Shown here: positions 8,204 through 17,120 of the stretch, piece by piece
Layout of the letters: each line of letters starts with the position of its first letter
Numbering within the stretch: position 1 is the first letter of the stretch
Assembly: GCA_018780035.1 (NCBI GenBank)
Contig: JADMKE010000029.1
Location: 191,388-255,387, forward strand
Direction: 5' to 3'
DNA length: 64,000 nucleotides
From: Candidatus Sericytochromatia bacterium
GTDB lineage: Bacteria > Cyanobacteriota > Sericytochromatia > UBA7694
The notes under the pieces: model-generated
Seen by the model: the letters and a program-made list of their open reading frames with translations, nothing else
Database searches by the model: none
What the model was told of the DNA's origin: nothing
Translations under genes and position numbers: made by a program

Positions 8204-9948
8204 TACATCACTTCGGGGGCTGAGATGCCAAAGACATCGACCAAGACATTGCGCAGCACCACCTGGGTGGCTTTGACCAAATTCAAGCGGGCCAAACTCA
8301 GGGCAATCTCTTCAGAAGTGACATCTTCTTTTTCAAACAAGACGCGGCACTGCTTGTAAAAGGAGTGAAAGAGCGCTGCCAGATCCTGGGCATAGGTCGC
8401 CAGGCGATGCGGCTCACGTTGGCTGGCTGCAAATTTGAGTTCGTCTGGATAAGAGAGCAATTTGAGCAGCAAAATCCGCTCTTCGGGCGCCACAAGCGCT
8501 TCGAGAGAGGCCTGGGGCCAAGCTGTGGCATCGTAAGCTTGGAGATTGGCGGCATTGCGGAAAATACTGCAAATGCGTGCATGGGCATATTGCACATAAA
8601 AGACCGGATTTTCGGAATTTTGGCTCTTGGCCAGCTCCAGGTCAAAGTCCAAGGTCACATCAGCACTGCGCTGCATCAGCAAAAAACGGGTGGCATCGGT
8701 GCCCACTTCTTCGAGTACCTCGCCAAAACTGATCATGTCTCCTGTGCGTTTGGACATGCGCACCTTTTCGCCATTGCGGAAGAGATTGACCATTTGGCCG
8801 AGCAGCACTTGCAGCGCTTCTTTGGGATACCCCAGGGCCTGAATCGCTGCAGACATGCGGGCGATATAGCCGTGATGATCGGCACCCCAGAGGTTGATCA
8901 AACGGGTGTGGCCGCGGCGCAATTTATCCCAGTGGTAGGCGATATCGTTGGCAAAATAGGTATTGCTGCCGGTCTGTTTGACCAAGACCCGATCTTGATC
9001 GTCGCCATAATCACTCGAGCGAAACCAGAGCGCGCCGTCCTGTTCGTAGGTTTTTCCCGATTCTTTGAGGTGTTTGAGGGCCTCTGCCACGGCCTGTTCG
9101 TGGTGCAGGCGGCTCTCGGGGAACCACTCGTCAAAGACCACCCCAAATTGTTTGAGTTGGGCCTGTTGCTCTGCCAAAATGGCAGATTTGGCATAGTCGC
9201 TAAAATAGCCCAAATCCGCCGCGAGTTGTGCCGGGCCTTGGTGTTCAAACAGGCTCAGGCCCAAGGTTTGAATATACTGACCGTGGTAAAACTGGACCTG
9301 GCCTTTGGTTTCAGCGTTTTTTTCAGCCAGATAGGTCTCAATCAAAGTCAACGCCTCGGCATCCAGGGTTTGGCCCGCAGCCTGAGCAGCCTGAAAATAA
9401 CAGGCCTGCACGGAGGCTCCCAAATTATTGACCTGGGCCCCTGTGTCGTTGATATAAAACTCGGTTTTGACACTGTAACCCGCCAGACGCATCAGCCGGG
9501 CCAGACAATCGCCCAAAACCGCCCAGCGTCCATGGCCAAAGTGCAGGGGGCCGGTGGGATTGGCCGAGACATATTCAATCAAGTAGGTTTCGGGATCGCC
9601 ATTTGTTTGTTGGCCAAAACCCTGGTTGGCCTGAATCAAGCCCTGCAATTGCTGCAAGAGCCAAGCTTGAGAGAGCCGGAAGTTGATAAAGCCCGGCCCG
9701 GCAATGCTGACCTCTTGAAAAAGTGGCCCCTGCAAATGGGGCAAGAGGATTTCAGCCAATTTGCGCGGGGGAAGTTTGGCGCTTTTGGCCAAACTCATGG
9801 CTATATTGCTGGCATAATCGCCATGACTGGGATCGCGGGGGGTTTCAATTTTGATCTCACTGGGCAGGCTGTCGAGGGTGAGTTCTTGGGCATTTTGGGC
9901 CGCTTGCAGGGCCTTTATAACGTGTTGGGCCAAACTGGCTTGAATCAT
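8203..9948 (-). CDS. argS: Arginyl-tRNA synthetase
   Basis: Class I synthetase that charges tRNA-Arg. It shows the N-terminal Arg-tRNA synthetase domain (SHGDYASNIAM), the HIGH-type motif HFGHGRW within SANPTGPLHFGHG, the KMSKS-type motif RMSKRTGD and a C-terminal DALR anticodon-binding domain. From the ATG at 9948 it is 581 residues. An in-frame TTG at 10002 would add 18 residues, but no ribosome site precedes it and family alignment starts at MIQASLAQHV, so 9948 is preferred. It is first in a two-gene unit with the deaminase. Confidence 0.95.
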   Translation of the reverse strand: MIQASLAQHVIKALQAAQNAQELTLDSLPSEIKIETPRDPSHGDYASNIAMSLAKSAKLPPRKLAEILLPHLQGPLFQEVSIAGPGFINFRLSQAWLLQQLQGLIQANQGFGQQTNGDPETYLIEYVSANPTGPLHFGHGRWAVLGDCLARLMRLAGYSVKTEFYINDTGAQVNNLGASVQACYFQAAQAAGQTLDAEALTLIETYLAEKNAETKGQVQFYHGQYIQTLGLSLFEHQGPAQLAADLGYFSDYAKSAILAEQQAQLKQFGVVFDEWFPESRLHHEQAVAEALKHLKESGKTYEQDGALWFRSSDYGDDQDRVLVKQTGSNTYFANDIAYHWDKLRRGHTRLINLWGADHHGYIARMSAAIQALGYPKEALQVLLGQMVNLFRNGEKVRMSKRTGDMISFGEVLEEVGTDATRFLLMQRSADVTLDFDLELAKSQNSENPVFYVQYAHARICSIFRNAANLQAYDATAWPQASLEALVAPEERILLLKLLSYPDELKFAASQREPHRLATYAQDLAALFHSFYKQCRVLFEKEDVTSEEIALSLARLNLVKATQVVLRNVLVDVFGISAPEVM

Positions 9949-10012
9949 GGTACTTACATCTTTCTCGTGCTGGTCTAACTGCAGATCGATTGCTTGGGTC
10001 AAAGAGCTGGTT

Positions 10013-11776
10013 TTAATTCATCAAAGACAGAAATTCAGTTTCAGTATCGCTGAGAATTTCGCTCATGGTCTTGTCTGAGTGGAAAAAATCATTGAGTTTT
10101 TCGCCAATTTTTTGGCTGAAAAAGCTGAGAATTTCGAGGATCTCAATAATTAAAAAATTAGAGATATCGCCCTGAAGCCTGACAAAATGGTGTCTGAAGA
10201 CGATTTCTCGGGTTTGTGGCTGCAATTGAATCGCGCCAATCGGCAAAAAGCGATTAAAATGCACCAGCAATTCCGCTGTCTCGTTGAGTTTCTCAGGGGG
10301 TAAAGTGAGATCCAAACCCACCTGAAAACAGAGCATCATACTCTTTTGCGAATCCTGCTGTGGCACTGTGTCCGATGCCTGTGGCACTGTGTCCGATGCC
10401 TGTGGCACTGTGTCCGATGCCTGTGGCACTGTGTCCGATGCCTGTGACACAAATTGTTCCGTCGGCAACCAATTGGCAAGCGCAGATATCTGCAGGGCCT
10501 GAGGTCTTTGCGGTAAATCCACCAAGAGCACCCCTTTGGCTGGGTCTTCGGGATGGGGGCAGGGAGTGGTCTGGAAATCGAGGTAATTCAACATGCTGGC
10601 CAGACGCAGCAAAAGCGGCCAGAGGGGTTCTTCACCAAAGAGCTGGATGTCTGGGGATGTCGCTATGACTGATGCATTGACCTTTTGCTCCAACCCTGAG
10701 ACAAAGAGCTGGTGTTCCAATTTGAGGTGTTCGGTGCTCAGCTCCAAATCGGCCTTGCGTTTTTTTAAATCGGTGCTGCGCTGCAAGAGACGCTCTTGAA
10801 AGGCGACAATTTGTTTGGACTGGGTGTGCAAACGCAGCAATTGGCTGGGGGATTCTGGCGCACTTTGGCGCATATGCATCAGGGAATAGTCGTTCTGATC
10901 GCGGTAGCTTTGAATTTGCTCGATATGGCTGCTGACCCGCGTCTGCTCAGACTCGAGAATCTGAAAATAAAAATCAAATTTGGCTTGTTTTTTTTGAATG
11001 CGGTGGAGTTTGCGGTGATTCATTTGGCTGCGATAAACGAGACCAAAACCTGGAATCAAGGTCAAGAGACCCAGTCCCAATCCCAAACTGCTACCGATCC
11101 AGGGCGTGAGCAAGGTGCTGGCCACCACCGCTGTAAAACCGACACCAAAATAGCCCAAACCATGGCGAATTTCGCTCAGACGCTCGCGGGGCAGGTTGCG
11201 CGCCGGGGGGCGGGCCAGGGGCGAACGTACACGGTGGTTGAGCAAATCCTGAAAATCGTGGCGCAACTCCTGGTAGAGATCGGCTGAGATCGGCGGTTGG
11301 CCGGTCAAGATCTTTTCAAGCCAGGCCTTAAAACGCGGCAAAAGCTGGTCCAAGAGCAAAACAATATCCGTGGCAGAGCGGCTCTCTACCCAAGGGGCTT
11401 CGGTTAAGAGACCATAGCGGTAATAGATACTGCGGGCCGGGGAGAGTTCGAGCGAGCCCAATGGCAAAATATAATTGAGGTAAGACAGGAGTTTGGCCAG
11501 ATCGGCACTGCTGAAATTTTCACCGGGTAAGGCAAATTCAGAGAAGAAATACAAGATTCCAGTGCTGGGTGCGTGGTCTTCTTGGGGCAAACGCACGGGG
11601 GCGTCCGCGGAAAAGAGCTGCAGCTGAACCGGATCGGGTTCTTCGCCCAAAGGCAATAAAAGGGCCGTCTGCTCCGGGCCCGCTTCAAACCACTGGGCCT
11701 CGCGTTGATACCGGGTGAGAAGAACCGAATAGATATCTTTGAGAATTTCTGAAGGCATGATCTGTACCTGCTTCAA
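10013..11776 (-). CDS. Membrane protein with duplicated YbjN-like domains
   Basis: A 587-residue protein of unknown function. An N-terminal alpha/beta domain (about 70-160, with LLSYLNYILPLGSLELSP then IYYRYGLL) is mirrored near the C-terminus (about 495-575, LLVHFNRFLPIGAIQLQP then IVFRHHFV), so a YbjN/type III chaperone-like domain is duplicated. Between them are two membrane segments (about 207-248), a long coiled coil (about 250-365) and four perfect copies of the heptad QASDTVP. It has no cysteine-rich or catalytic motif. It is followed closely by argS on the same strand but is probably functionally unrelated. Confidence 0.72.
   Translation of the reverse strand: MKQVQIMPSEILKDIYSVLLTRYQREAQWFEAGPEQTALLLPLGEEPDPVQLQLFSADAPVRLPQEDHAPSTGILYFFSEFALPGENFSSADLAKLLSYLNYILPLGSLELSPARSIYYRYGLLTEAPWVESRSATDIVLLLDQLLPRFKAWLEKILTGQPPISADLYQELRHDFQDLLNHRVRSPLARPPARNLPRERLSEIRHGLGYFGVGFTAVVASTLLTPWIGSSLGLGLGLLTLIPGFGLVYRSQMNHRKLHRIQKKQAKFDFYFQILESEQTRVSSHIEQIQSYRDQNDYSLMHMRQSAPESPSQLLRLHTQSKQIVAFQERLLQRSTDLKKRKADLELSTEHLKLEHQLFVSGLEQKVNASVIATSPDIQLFGEEPLWPLLLRLASMLNYLDFQTTPCPHPEDPAKGVLLVDLPQRPQALQISALANWLPTEQFVSQASDTVPQASDTVPQASDTVPQASDTVPQQDSQKSMMLCFQVGLDLTLPPEKLNETAELLVHFNRFLPIGAIQLQPQTREIVFRHHFVRLQGDISNFLIIEILEILSFFSQKIGEKLNDFFHSDKTMSEILSDTETEFLSLMN
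10359..10442 (-). repeat. 21-base tandem repeat, 4 copies, in frame
   Basis: The unit TGTGGCACTGTGTCCGATGCC (21 bases; here split as TGTGGCACTG plus TGTCCGATGCC) occurs four times without a mismatch and then breaks down at 10443. It encodes the QASDTVP heptads of the surrounding gene. Perfect identity implies recent expansion and likely copy-number variation by slippage without loss of frame. Confidence 0.9.
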
Positions 11777-11794
11777 AGTCAGCGCATTAAACTA

Positions 11795-12358
11795 TTATAA
11801 CCCATGGGGCTGGCTTTCGGGCGAGGGTTTTACCCCCAACCAGGCAGCCAAAGTTTGGGTGGTCTTGTGGTTGCGGGCGGTGGCCCAGGTGCCCAGCTGT
11901 TTTTCGAGCCAAGTTGAATTGTTTAAGCGTTTGTCTTGCAGATCTTTGGCGGTTTTGAGAATCAGGGCCCTGGGCAGCAAATGCCAGGCCAGACCGGGCT
12001 GTTCCAGGGCTTGCAGGCGCTCCTTAGCTTCGGGTGCGGGAGCATCCCCCAGAAAGTAGACATTCAGCCGTTGCTCGGGAGTGATTGGGGGCAAAGCCGC
12101 CAGGATGGCTTGCAAATCGGGTGCCTTCAGCAGTACACAAGGAATCGCAAAGCCCCAATGTTTAAGCAGCAACGCTTCGAGTTGGCGCGTCAGGGCCTCC
12201 CGATCACTTTCGGCAGATTCAAAGACCAGATTGCCACTTTGGATATACGTGCGTATGTTGATATGGCCCAATTCAGCCACAGCGCTGCGCAATTCATCCA
12301 TTTTGACAATGCGCTTGCCGCCGACATTGATGGCCCTGAGCAAAGCGAGATACAGCAT
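11795..12358 (-). CDS. DUF1697 family protein
   Basis: A 187-residue protein of the DUF1697 family (PF08002), cytoplasmic and of unknown function. The diagnostic start LYLALLRAINVGGKRIVKM, followed by IRTYIQSGNLVFES, matches the family well, and the end (NNSTWLEKQLG, then TTQTLAAWL) is also typical. The ATG at 12358 has a GGAGG site about 9 bases upstream and is preferred to the longer frame beginning at 12385. It is divergent from the exported protein at 12519. Confidence 0.88.
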   Translation of the reverse strand: MLYLALLRAINVGGKRIVKMDELRSAVAELGHINIRTYIQSGNLVFESAESDREALTRQLEALLLKHWGFAIPCVLLKAPDLQAILAALPPITPEQRLNVYFLGDAPAPEAKERLQALEQPGLAWHLLPRALILKTAKDLQDKRLNNSTWLEKQLGTWATARNHKTTQTLAAWLGVKPSPESQPHGL

Positions 12359-12416
12359 CTGAGACCGCCTCCAATTATTTGACAAAAGCCAGCGAAAGTC
12401 TTTTGTTTTGTTGTGA

Positions 12417-12434
12417 TTAGCTGTGATAAGCTAA
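12417..12434. promoter_or_regulatory. Palindrome in the divergent promoter region
   Basis: TTAGCT-GTGATA-AGCTAA has perfect 6-base arms and lies midway between the divergent starts at 12358 and 12519. It may be an operator for one or both genes. No confident -35/-10 pair can be tied to it. Confidence 0.3.
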
Positions 12435-12518
12435 GCGTATTGCTACATTGAACAGAATCTAATCTACCCCTGTCCTGAGTGTGTATCCTCCGACAAAGCC
12501 TCAAGAAGGAGAATTGCC

Positions 12519-13115
12519 ATGACCCACAGCCCCAGTTTACACAAACTGCCCCAGGCCTTGGGGATGCTACTCTGTCTCTTTTCTGTCGCCCTTTCAGCCC
12601 CCCTTTCAGCCTTGGCCGATGATGAGGCCAGTAATTGGCCCCATGTTCAAAGTGCCGAGTATGGCCGCTGCTATCTCAAATCTGTGCCCGCAGAACATTA
12701 TGGCAGCAAAGGCAGCACCCGAGTTTTTCAGGTAACGGCTCAAGACGATCAACTTGTGGCCACCTATCCCTGGTACAGCAACCAGATTTGGCTCAATTGT
12801 GCGGTTTCTAATGGCAAAAGTGCCACCGGCATCTCAGTGGTGCGCCGGGGCCCCTGGTCGCGGGGACACAGGGCCTCTGCCAACGATCTGGCCTTGGCCT
12901 TCGCCTTTAATGGCAAAGAGGTCAAACGCTATTCCAGCCTCGATCTGGCAGGCAAAGCCGACAATGTCAGTGCCTCGGTCTCGCATTACACCGTGATCGA
13001 GAAAGTCCTGGGCTATCGCTGGGTCAAAAGCAATGAATTTGTCTTTGAAATTTTGCTGATCGATGGACGCAAACAGGCTTTTGATCCCACCACGGGGGAG
13101 CGAGTGAAAGGGTGA
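12519..13115 (+). CDS. Exported hypothetical protein
   Basis: A 198-residue protein with a clear signal peptide (hydrophobic about 13-33, probable cleavage after ALA near residue 34). The mature part has two cysteines (GRCYLKS and LNCAVSN) that could form a disulphide. The family is not recognised. A strong site, AAGAAGGAGA, precedes the ATG. It converges on the radical SAM gene with two bases between the stops. Confidence 0.75.
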   Translation: MTHSPSLHKLPQALGMLLCLFSVALSAPLSALADDEASNWPHVQSAEYGRCYLKSVPAEHYGSKGSTRVFQVTAQDDQLVATYPWYSNQIWLNCAVSNGKSATGISVVRRGPWSRGHRASANDLALAFAFNGKEVKRYSSLDLAGKADNVSASVSHYTVIEKVLGYRWVKSNEFVFEILLIDGRKQAFDPTTGERVKG

Positions 13116-13116
13116 A

Positions 13117-14988
13117 TCACGGCCAAACAAAGGTCTCAGGCCTGAAACACAGCTCAGGCTTTTCTCCCCGCAAGAGCCCCTGATACACCGCCCAGAGATT
13201 GGAACTGAGCGGATAGCTGAAAGGCTGTGGTTGCAACCGGTATTGGGCCAATTTGTGGGCTAAGCCCACCGCTTCACTTAACAAGCCCGGCGGCAAGACC
13301 TTGCCTTGTTGACTTAAAATTTCGGCAAAGATTGCTTCCTGCTCGGCAAAGAAATCAGGTAAAGCCCCGCTTGAAACCAGGCCCGTGAGCAAAAAGTCTT
13401 CGACCGTCAACCAGACTTTTTGGCCCTGGGCCCAAAGCCCGACACAGAGCTCGGGCTCACCGGTCTGGATCGCTGCTGCTTTTTGGCGCAGAAACGCCAA
13501 AAGTGGAGAGGTGATCTCGCCTTTAGCGTGTTCCAAATAGCCCTGAAAGATCTTGGCAAAAGACAGACCTGTCAGTCCGTGCATCAACAAAAGTGGCAAT
13601 TGCAACAAATGGCGATTAAAATAGTGCAATTCGTACAGCCAAGCCAGAATCCGCATTCCCTGCCAATCTTCGCGGCTCATGCTGTTGGTTGCAATTAACA
13701 TTTCCTGTTTTTCTTCCACCTCTGAGCCCGTCCCGGCAGTCTGAGAAAAAGCTTCATATGGCGCTTTATACGGCTGCCAAACCGTTTGCAGGGCATATTG
13801 TTCCCGGTAAGCAGGTTGGCTCATCGGGGCATTGGGCAAGAGATAAACCGGATAAAACTTGATCTGATTGTGCTGCCCTTCGGCGATTACCTGCGAAATA
13901 CAGGCAGCAAACGATTCGCGGGTCTCTCCCGGCAGGCCAATCAGGAGATCGGTATAGGTGGGGATCGCTTCGGCGCGAAAGCGCCTCTGCAAACTGCGGT
14001 AGGTTTCCAAAGAGATATTTTCACGTTTCACCTGTTTTAAGGCCTCGGGTGTGACCGTTTGCAGTGAGAGGGTCACGGTTTGGCTCAGACCACTGCCACA
14101 GAGTGTTTTTTGAATCTGGAAGGCACGTTCAGTGGCATTTTTGGTGTTTTGCACATAAAAAGATTTAGGAAAACGCTGTTCTCGGGCGGTTTTTACCATG
14201 GTCTCAGCCAAATCCAAATCGCGGGGCAAAAGGCCAAAATTGGCATCACAGCAATAGACCATCTGAATTTGATGGCGTGCGAACCAGGCTATTTCGCCTT
14301 TCAGTCGCGCTTCAGGAAATTGAATCACCTTGCTTTGGGTTGCTGAGCCCCAATCGCAAAAACTGCAAGAAAACGGACAGCCCCGATTGGTCTCCCAGAG
14401 CGCAATCCAGGCCTGACTCGGTTGGGCCTTGAGCAAAGGTTCAAAAACCCCGGCCAAATAAGGCGAGGGGAAATTTTCCAAATTGCGGCTACGCTCACTC
14501 TGTGCCGTGCTCTGAAAGCCCCCTTCAGCATCTAGAAAACTCAGACCCGGCAGCCCGTGCCAGTCTCGGCTTGGCAAGCGCTCCAATAACGCCAAAAAGA
14601 CCGCTTCTCCTTCTCCATGTACGCAGGCATCCACCCAAGGATAGGCTTTTAAAAAATCGTCGGCCCGGTCGGGTACGTGAGGCCCGCCAAAGACAATCAG
14701 AATTTCGGGCTTGGCCTGTTTGAGCAAATGGGCCAGGGCCAGTGAATATTCACTGTTCCAGACATAGCAGCTGAAACCGACCAGATCAGCCAGCAGCAGT
14801 TCTTTTAACATGGTTTGCAAAGGCAATCGCTGGTAGAGCGGTGGCATAAACACATAGCGGCTGAGAGCAGGGGCATGGCGTTGGACATAGGCCTGTAAGA
14901 GCCCAGCGGCATAAGGCAAATAGTTCTGCCTCAGCAGGGGCTGATTGATCTGCACCAGACGGACAATCAGGGAATCGGTAACACGCAT
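13117..14988 (-). CDS. B12-binding radical SAM enzyme
   Basis: A 623-residue enzyme with an N-terminal cobalamin-binding Rossmann-like domain (about 1-150, with VFGGPHV) and a radical SAM barrel with the cluster motif CPFSCSFC at about 204-211 followed by DWG. The CxxxCxxCDWG pattern and long C-terminal region resemble methylcobalamin-dependent methyltransferases such as the KedN5 group, but no natural-product genes surround it and the substrate is unknown. A GLPGETRESF motif lies in the barrel. It is monocistronic, and the gene upstream is divergent. Confidence 0.85.
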   Translation of the reverse strand: MRVTDSLIVRLVQINQPLLRQNYLPYAAGLLQAYVQRHAPALSRYVFMPPLYQRLPLQTMLKELLLADLVGFSCYVWNSEYSLALAHLLKQAKPEILIVFGGPHVPDRADDFLKAYPWVDACVHGEGEAVFLALLERLPSRDWHGLPGLSFLDAEGGFQSTAQSERSRNLENFPSPYLAGVFEPLLKAQPSQAWIALWETNRGCPFSCSFCDWGSATQSKVIQFPEARLKGEIAWFARHQIQMVYCCDANFGLLPRDLDLAETMVKTAREQRFPKSFYVQNTKNATERAFQIQKTLCGSGLSQTVTLSLQTVTPEALKQVKRENISLETYRSLQRRFRAEAIPTYTDLLIGLPGETRESFAACISQVIAEGQHNQIKFYPVYLLPNAPMSQPAYREQYALQTVWQPYKAPYEAFSQTAGTGSEVEEKQEMLIATNSMSREDWQGMRILAWLYELHYFNRHLLQLPLLLMHGLTGLSFAKIFQGYLEHAKGEITSPLLAFLRQKAAAIQTGEPELCVGLWAQGQKVWLTVEDFLLTGLVSSGALPDFFAEQEAIFAEILSQQGKVLPPGLLSEAVGLAHKLAQYRLQPQPFSYPLSSNLWAVYQGLLRGEKPELCFRPETFVWP

Positions 14989-15050
14989 GTAGACTCCTGT
15001 CTAAGGATCATTTTATCAGGATTTTGGCTAGATTTAGGCTTTCTCAATAC

Positions 15051-15079
15051 TTGAGAAAAAGCCCAAAATATGCTATAGT
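15051..15079 (+). promoter_or_regulatory. Sigma-70-type promoter of the CNNM operon
   Basis: A -35 hexamer TTGAGA and a -10 hexamer TATAGT are separated by exactly 17 bases, about 62 bases upstream of the likely TTG start at 15142. This is one of the best promoter matches in the window and probably drives the next three genes. Confidence 0.75.
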
Positions 15080-15141
15080 CGTGCTTGTCATTTTTTGCAA
15101 TTTTTTGGCTCAGCGCAAGCGTTGGCGCGAAAGGAATTCAC

Positions 15142-16443
15142 TTGGACCCTGACAGTAGTCGCATTTTTATTATCGGCAGTGTGATTGTCGTTTGCCTGCT
15201 TGTCTCTGCTTTTGTTACCGCTTATGAAGCTGCTTTTGCAGGATTGTCTCGCGTGCGCTTACAAAAGCGCACAGACGAAGGTGACAAACGCTCAGCTTAT
15301 TTGCTGAAGCTCATGAACCAGCCCCACAAAACACTTTTGGCCCTGATGATCAGCGATTGGCTGGCAGATATTCAATTTGTGGTCCTTTTTACCTATTTGA
15401 TTTTTCAATTCACCCATCACTGGCTCTCTGTTGTGGGTTTGACCCTCTTGGCGACACCCGTTTTGTTGCTTGTCGGTGAGATTCTGCCGCGCACCATTGC
15501 CCACCGCTACCGCGAACATTTTGTCTATGCTTGGCTGCCCCTGCTTCAGATCTTGATGTTGTTGCTCAGCCCGCTCGTGAGTTTTATGAGTTGGGCGGCA
15601 CGTCCTTTGTTAGATGCCTCTGGGGCCCGTTTTGGCCAAATGATGCCCGATTTCACCGAAGAAGAGATCTTACAAATGGTCAATCTCGGTGGCAATACCG
15701 GTATGTTGGACAAAGAAGAGTCAGAATTGGTACATTCCGCCTTTAATTTTAACAATACCCCCGCCAGTGCTGTACTCACCCCCCGTGTGGATATGCTCTG
15801 TATCGAAGACAGCATGACCATCGACGAAGCCCTGGAATTGATGGCCGGTGATGAAGGCTATTCACGGCTGCCGGTTTACCACGACAATATTGACCAAATC
15901 ATTGGCATCGTCCACACCAAAGACTTGCTGCGGGCCCGTCTGCGTGAGAACAGTGGGGAGATGGCTGTTGGCAAATGTGTGCGCAAGGCCCATCACATCC
16001 ACGAATTTCAGCCGATCAATACCGTTCTCAAATTGATGCAGAGCAAAGGCATGCCCATGTTTATCGTGACGGATGAATATGGTGGAACGGTGGGTCTGGT
16101 GACAATTGAAGACCTGATCGAAGAAATTGTGGGAGAAATTCGCGACGAATACGATGAGGAAGAACAGCCCCAATTGGTGGAAATTGATGCCCACACCATT
16201 TTGGTTGATGCCCGCCTGAGTGTCGAAGATGTTAACGATGCACTCGATTTGGAATTGCCCAACAGCCAATCTGTGGCAGGGTTGGTCTTTAACACACTGG
16301 GAGAAGCGCCTGTCGTTGGGCAAAGTGTAAAAATCGACAATGTGCTGTTTACAGCTGAGGTCATGGATGGCATTCGTATCATCAAGGTGCGAATCCAAAA
16401 ACTGACAGAGCAAGAAACCCCCGAGCCCGTCAGCAAAGCTTAA
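15142..16443 (+). CDS. CNNM/CorC-type transporter (DUF21, CBS pair, CorC_HlyC)
   Basis: An inner-membrane protein of the HlyC/CorC (CNNM) family, linked to Mg/Co ion export or homeostasis. It has a DUF21 membrane domain with four hydrophobic segments and EILPRTIA, two CBS domains ([20 protein letters not shown] and [12 protein letters not shown]) and a C-terminal CorC_HlyC domain. I chose the TTG at 15142 because AAAGGA lies six bases before it; the longer frame from a TTG at 15085 lacks a site and overlaps the promoter. It is the first gene of an operon with the kinase and glycosyltransferase genes. Confidence 0.88.
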   Translation: MDPDSSRIFIIGSVIVVCLLVSAFVTAYEAAFAGLSRVRLQKRTDEGDKRSAYLLKLMNQPHKTLLALMISDWLADIQFVVLFTYLIFQFTHHWLSVVGLTLLATPVLLLVGEILPRTIAHRYREHFVYAWLPLLQILMLLLSPLVSFMSWAARPLLDASGARFGQMMPDFTEEEILQMVNLGGNTGMLDKEESELVHSAFNFNNTPASAVLTPRVDMLCIEDSMTIDEALELMAGDEGYSRLPVYHDNIDQIIGIVHTKDLLRARLRENSGEMAVGKCVRKAHHIHEFQPINTVLKLMQSKGMPMFIVTDEYGGTVGLVTIEDLIEEIVGEIRDEYDEEEQPQLVEIDAHTILVDARLSVEDVNDALDLELPNSQSVAGLVFNTLGEAPVVGQSVKIDNVLFTAEVMDGIRIIKVRIQKLTEQETPEPVSKA

Positions 16444-16452
16444 GGAGCCTGA

Positions 16453-17109
16453 TTGTCTATGTCCATGTACATTGTGCTTGCAGGAACAACCGGGGTGGGG
16501 AAATCCACCTTAACCCGTCGTTTGGCTTCCCATTTCCATTTCCACGCTTTTTATGAACATCTCGACGACAACCCCTATTTAGCAGATTATTATGCCGGCA
16601 AAGGCAAAGAGATTTGCTTTGAGATGCAGGTTTATTTTTTGGGTCAACGGGTGTCTCAGCAAAAAGAAATCGAAAAAATGCTCAAAACAGGCACAAATGT
16701 AATACATGACCGCTCTATTTACGAGGATTTTCATATTTTTACTCAACACCAATACAATATTGGCTGTATCAATGATCTGCAATTTGAAAACTACCGCCGC
16801 CTCTTTTTTACTGTCACGGATTTGCTTTACCCACCGGATCTGATTATCTATTTACATGCTTCCACCGAACGGCTCAAACAGCAGATCGTCGAAAGGGGCC
16901 GTGATTATGAACAAAAGATAGACCTGACTTATCTCGAGCAGATCAACGAACTCTACCAAGATTGGCTCGAACGTCTGGAACAAGGCCCCACTACCACTCC
17001 TCTGCTGCCCGTCGATGTCTGTGAAGTGGATTTAATGGGAGCAGGTTTTGACTCCCTCTGCCATGACTTACAGGCCAGGCGTGATCGGATCAAAGGCCCT
17101 GTTCGCTAA
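16453..17109 (+). CDS. Deoxynucleoside kinase (dAK/dGK-like)
   Basis: A 218-residue P-loop kinase that phosphorylates deoxynucleosides in the salvage pathway. It shows the Walker A GTTGVGKST, the EHLDDNPYL segment, the DRSIYED motif typical of deoxynucleoside kinases and the lid RGRDYEQ. It begins nine bases after the CNNM stop. AAGGAG favours the TTG at 16453 (five-base spacing); ATG at 16459 or 16465 is also possible. It is followed eleven bases later by the 927-residue gene. Confidence 0.88.
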   Translation: MSMSMYIVLAGTTGVGKSTLTRRLASHFHFHAFYEHLDDNPYLADYYAGKGKEICFEMQVYFLGQRVSQQKEIEKMLKTGTNVIHDRSIYEDFHIFTQHQYNIGCINDLQFENYRRLFFTVTDLLYPPDLIIYLHASTERLKQQIVERGRDYEQKIDLTYLEQINELYQDWLERLEQGPTTTPLLPVDVCEVDLMGAGFDSLCHDLQARRDRIKGPVR

Positions 17110-17120
17110 AAAACTTTCAG

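Noticed and set aside
8365..9978. 537-codon open frame antisense to argS
   Set aside because: It is a mirror of argS codon usage. argS has all synthetase motifs, and the antisense frame has no ribosome site or recognisable domain.
10359..10442. CRISPR array
   Set aside because: Units are contiguous 21-base copies with no spacers and lie in frame inside a gene.
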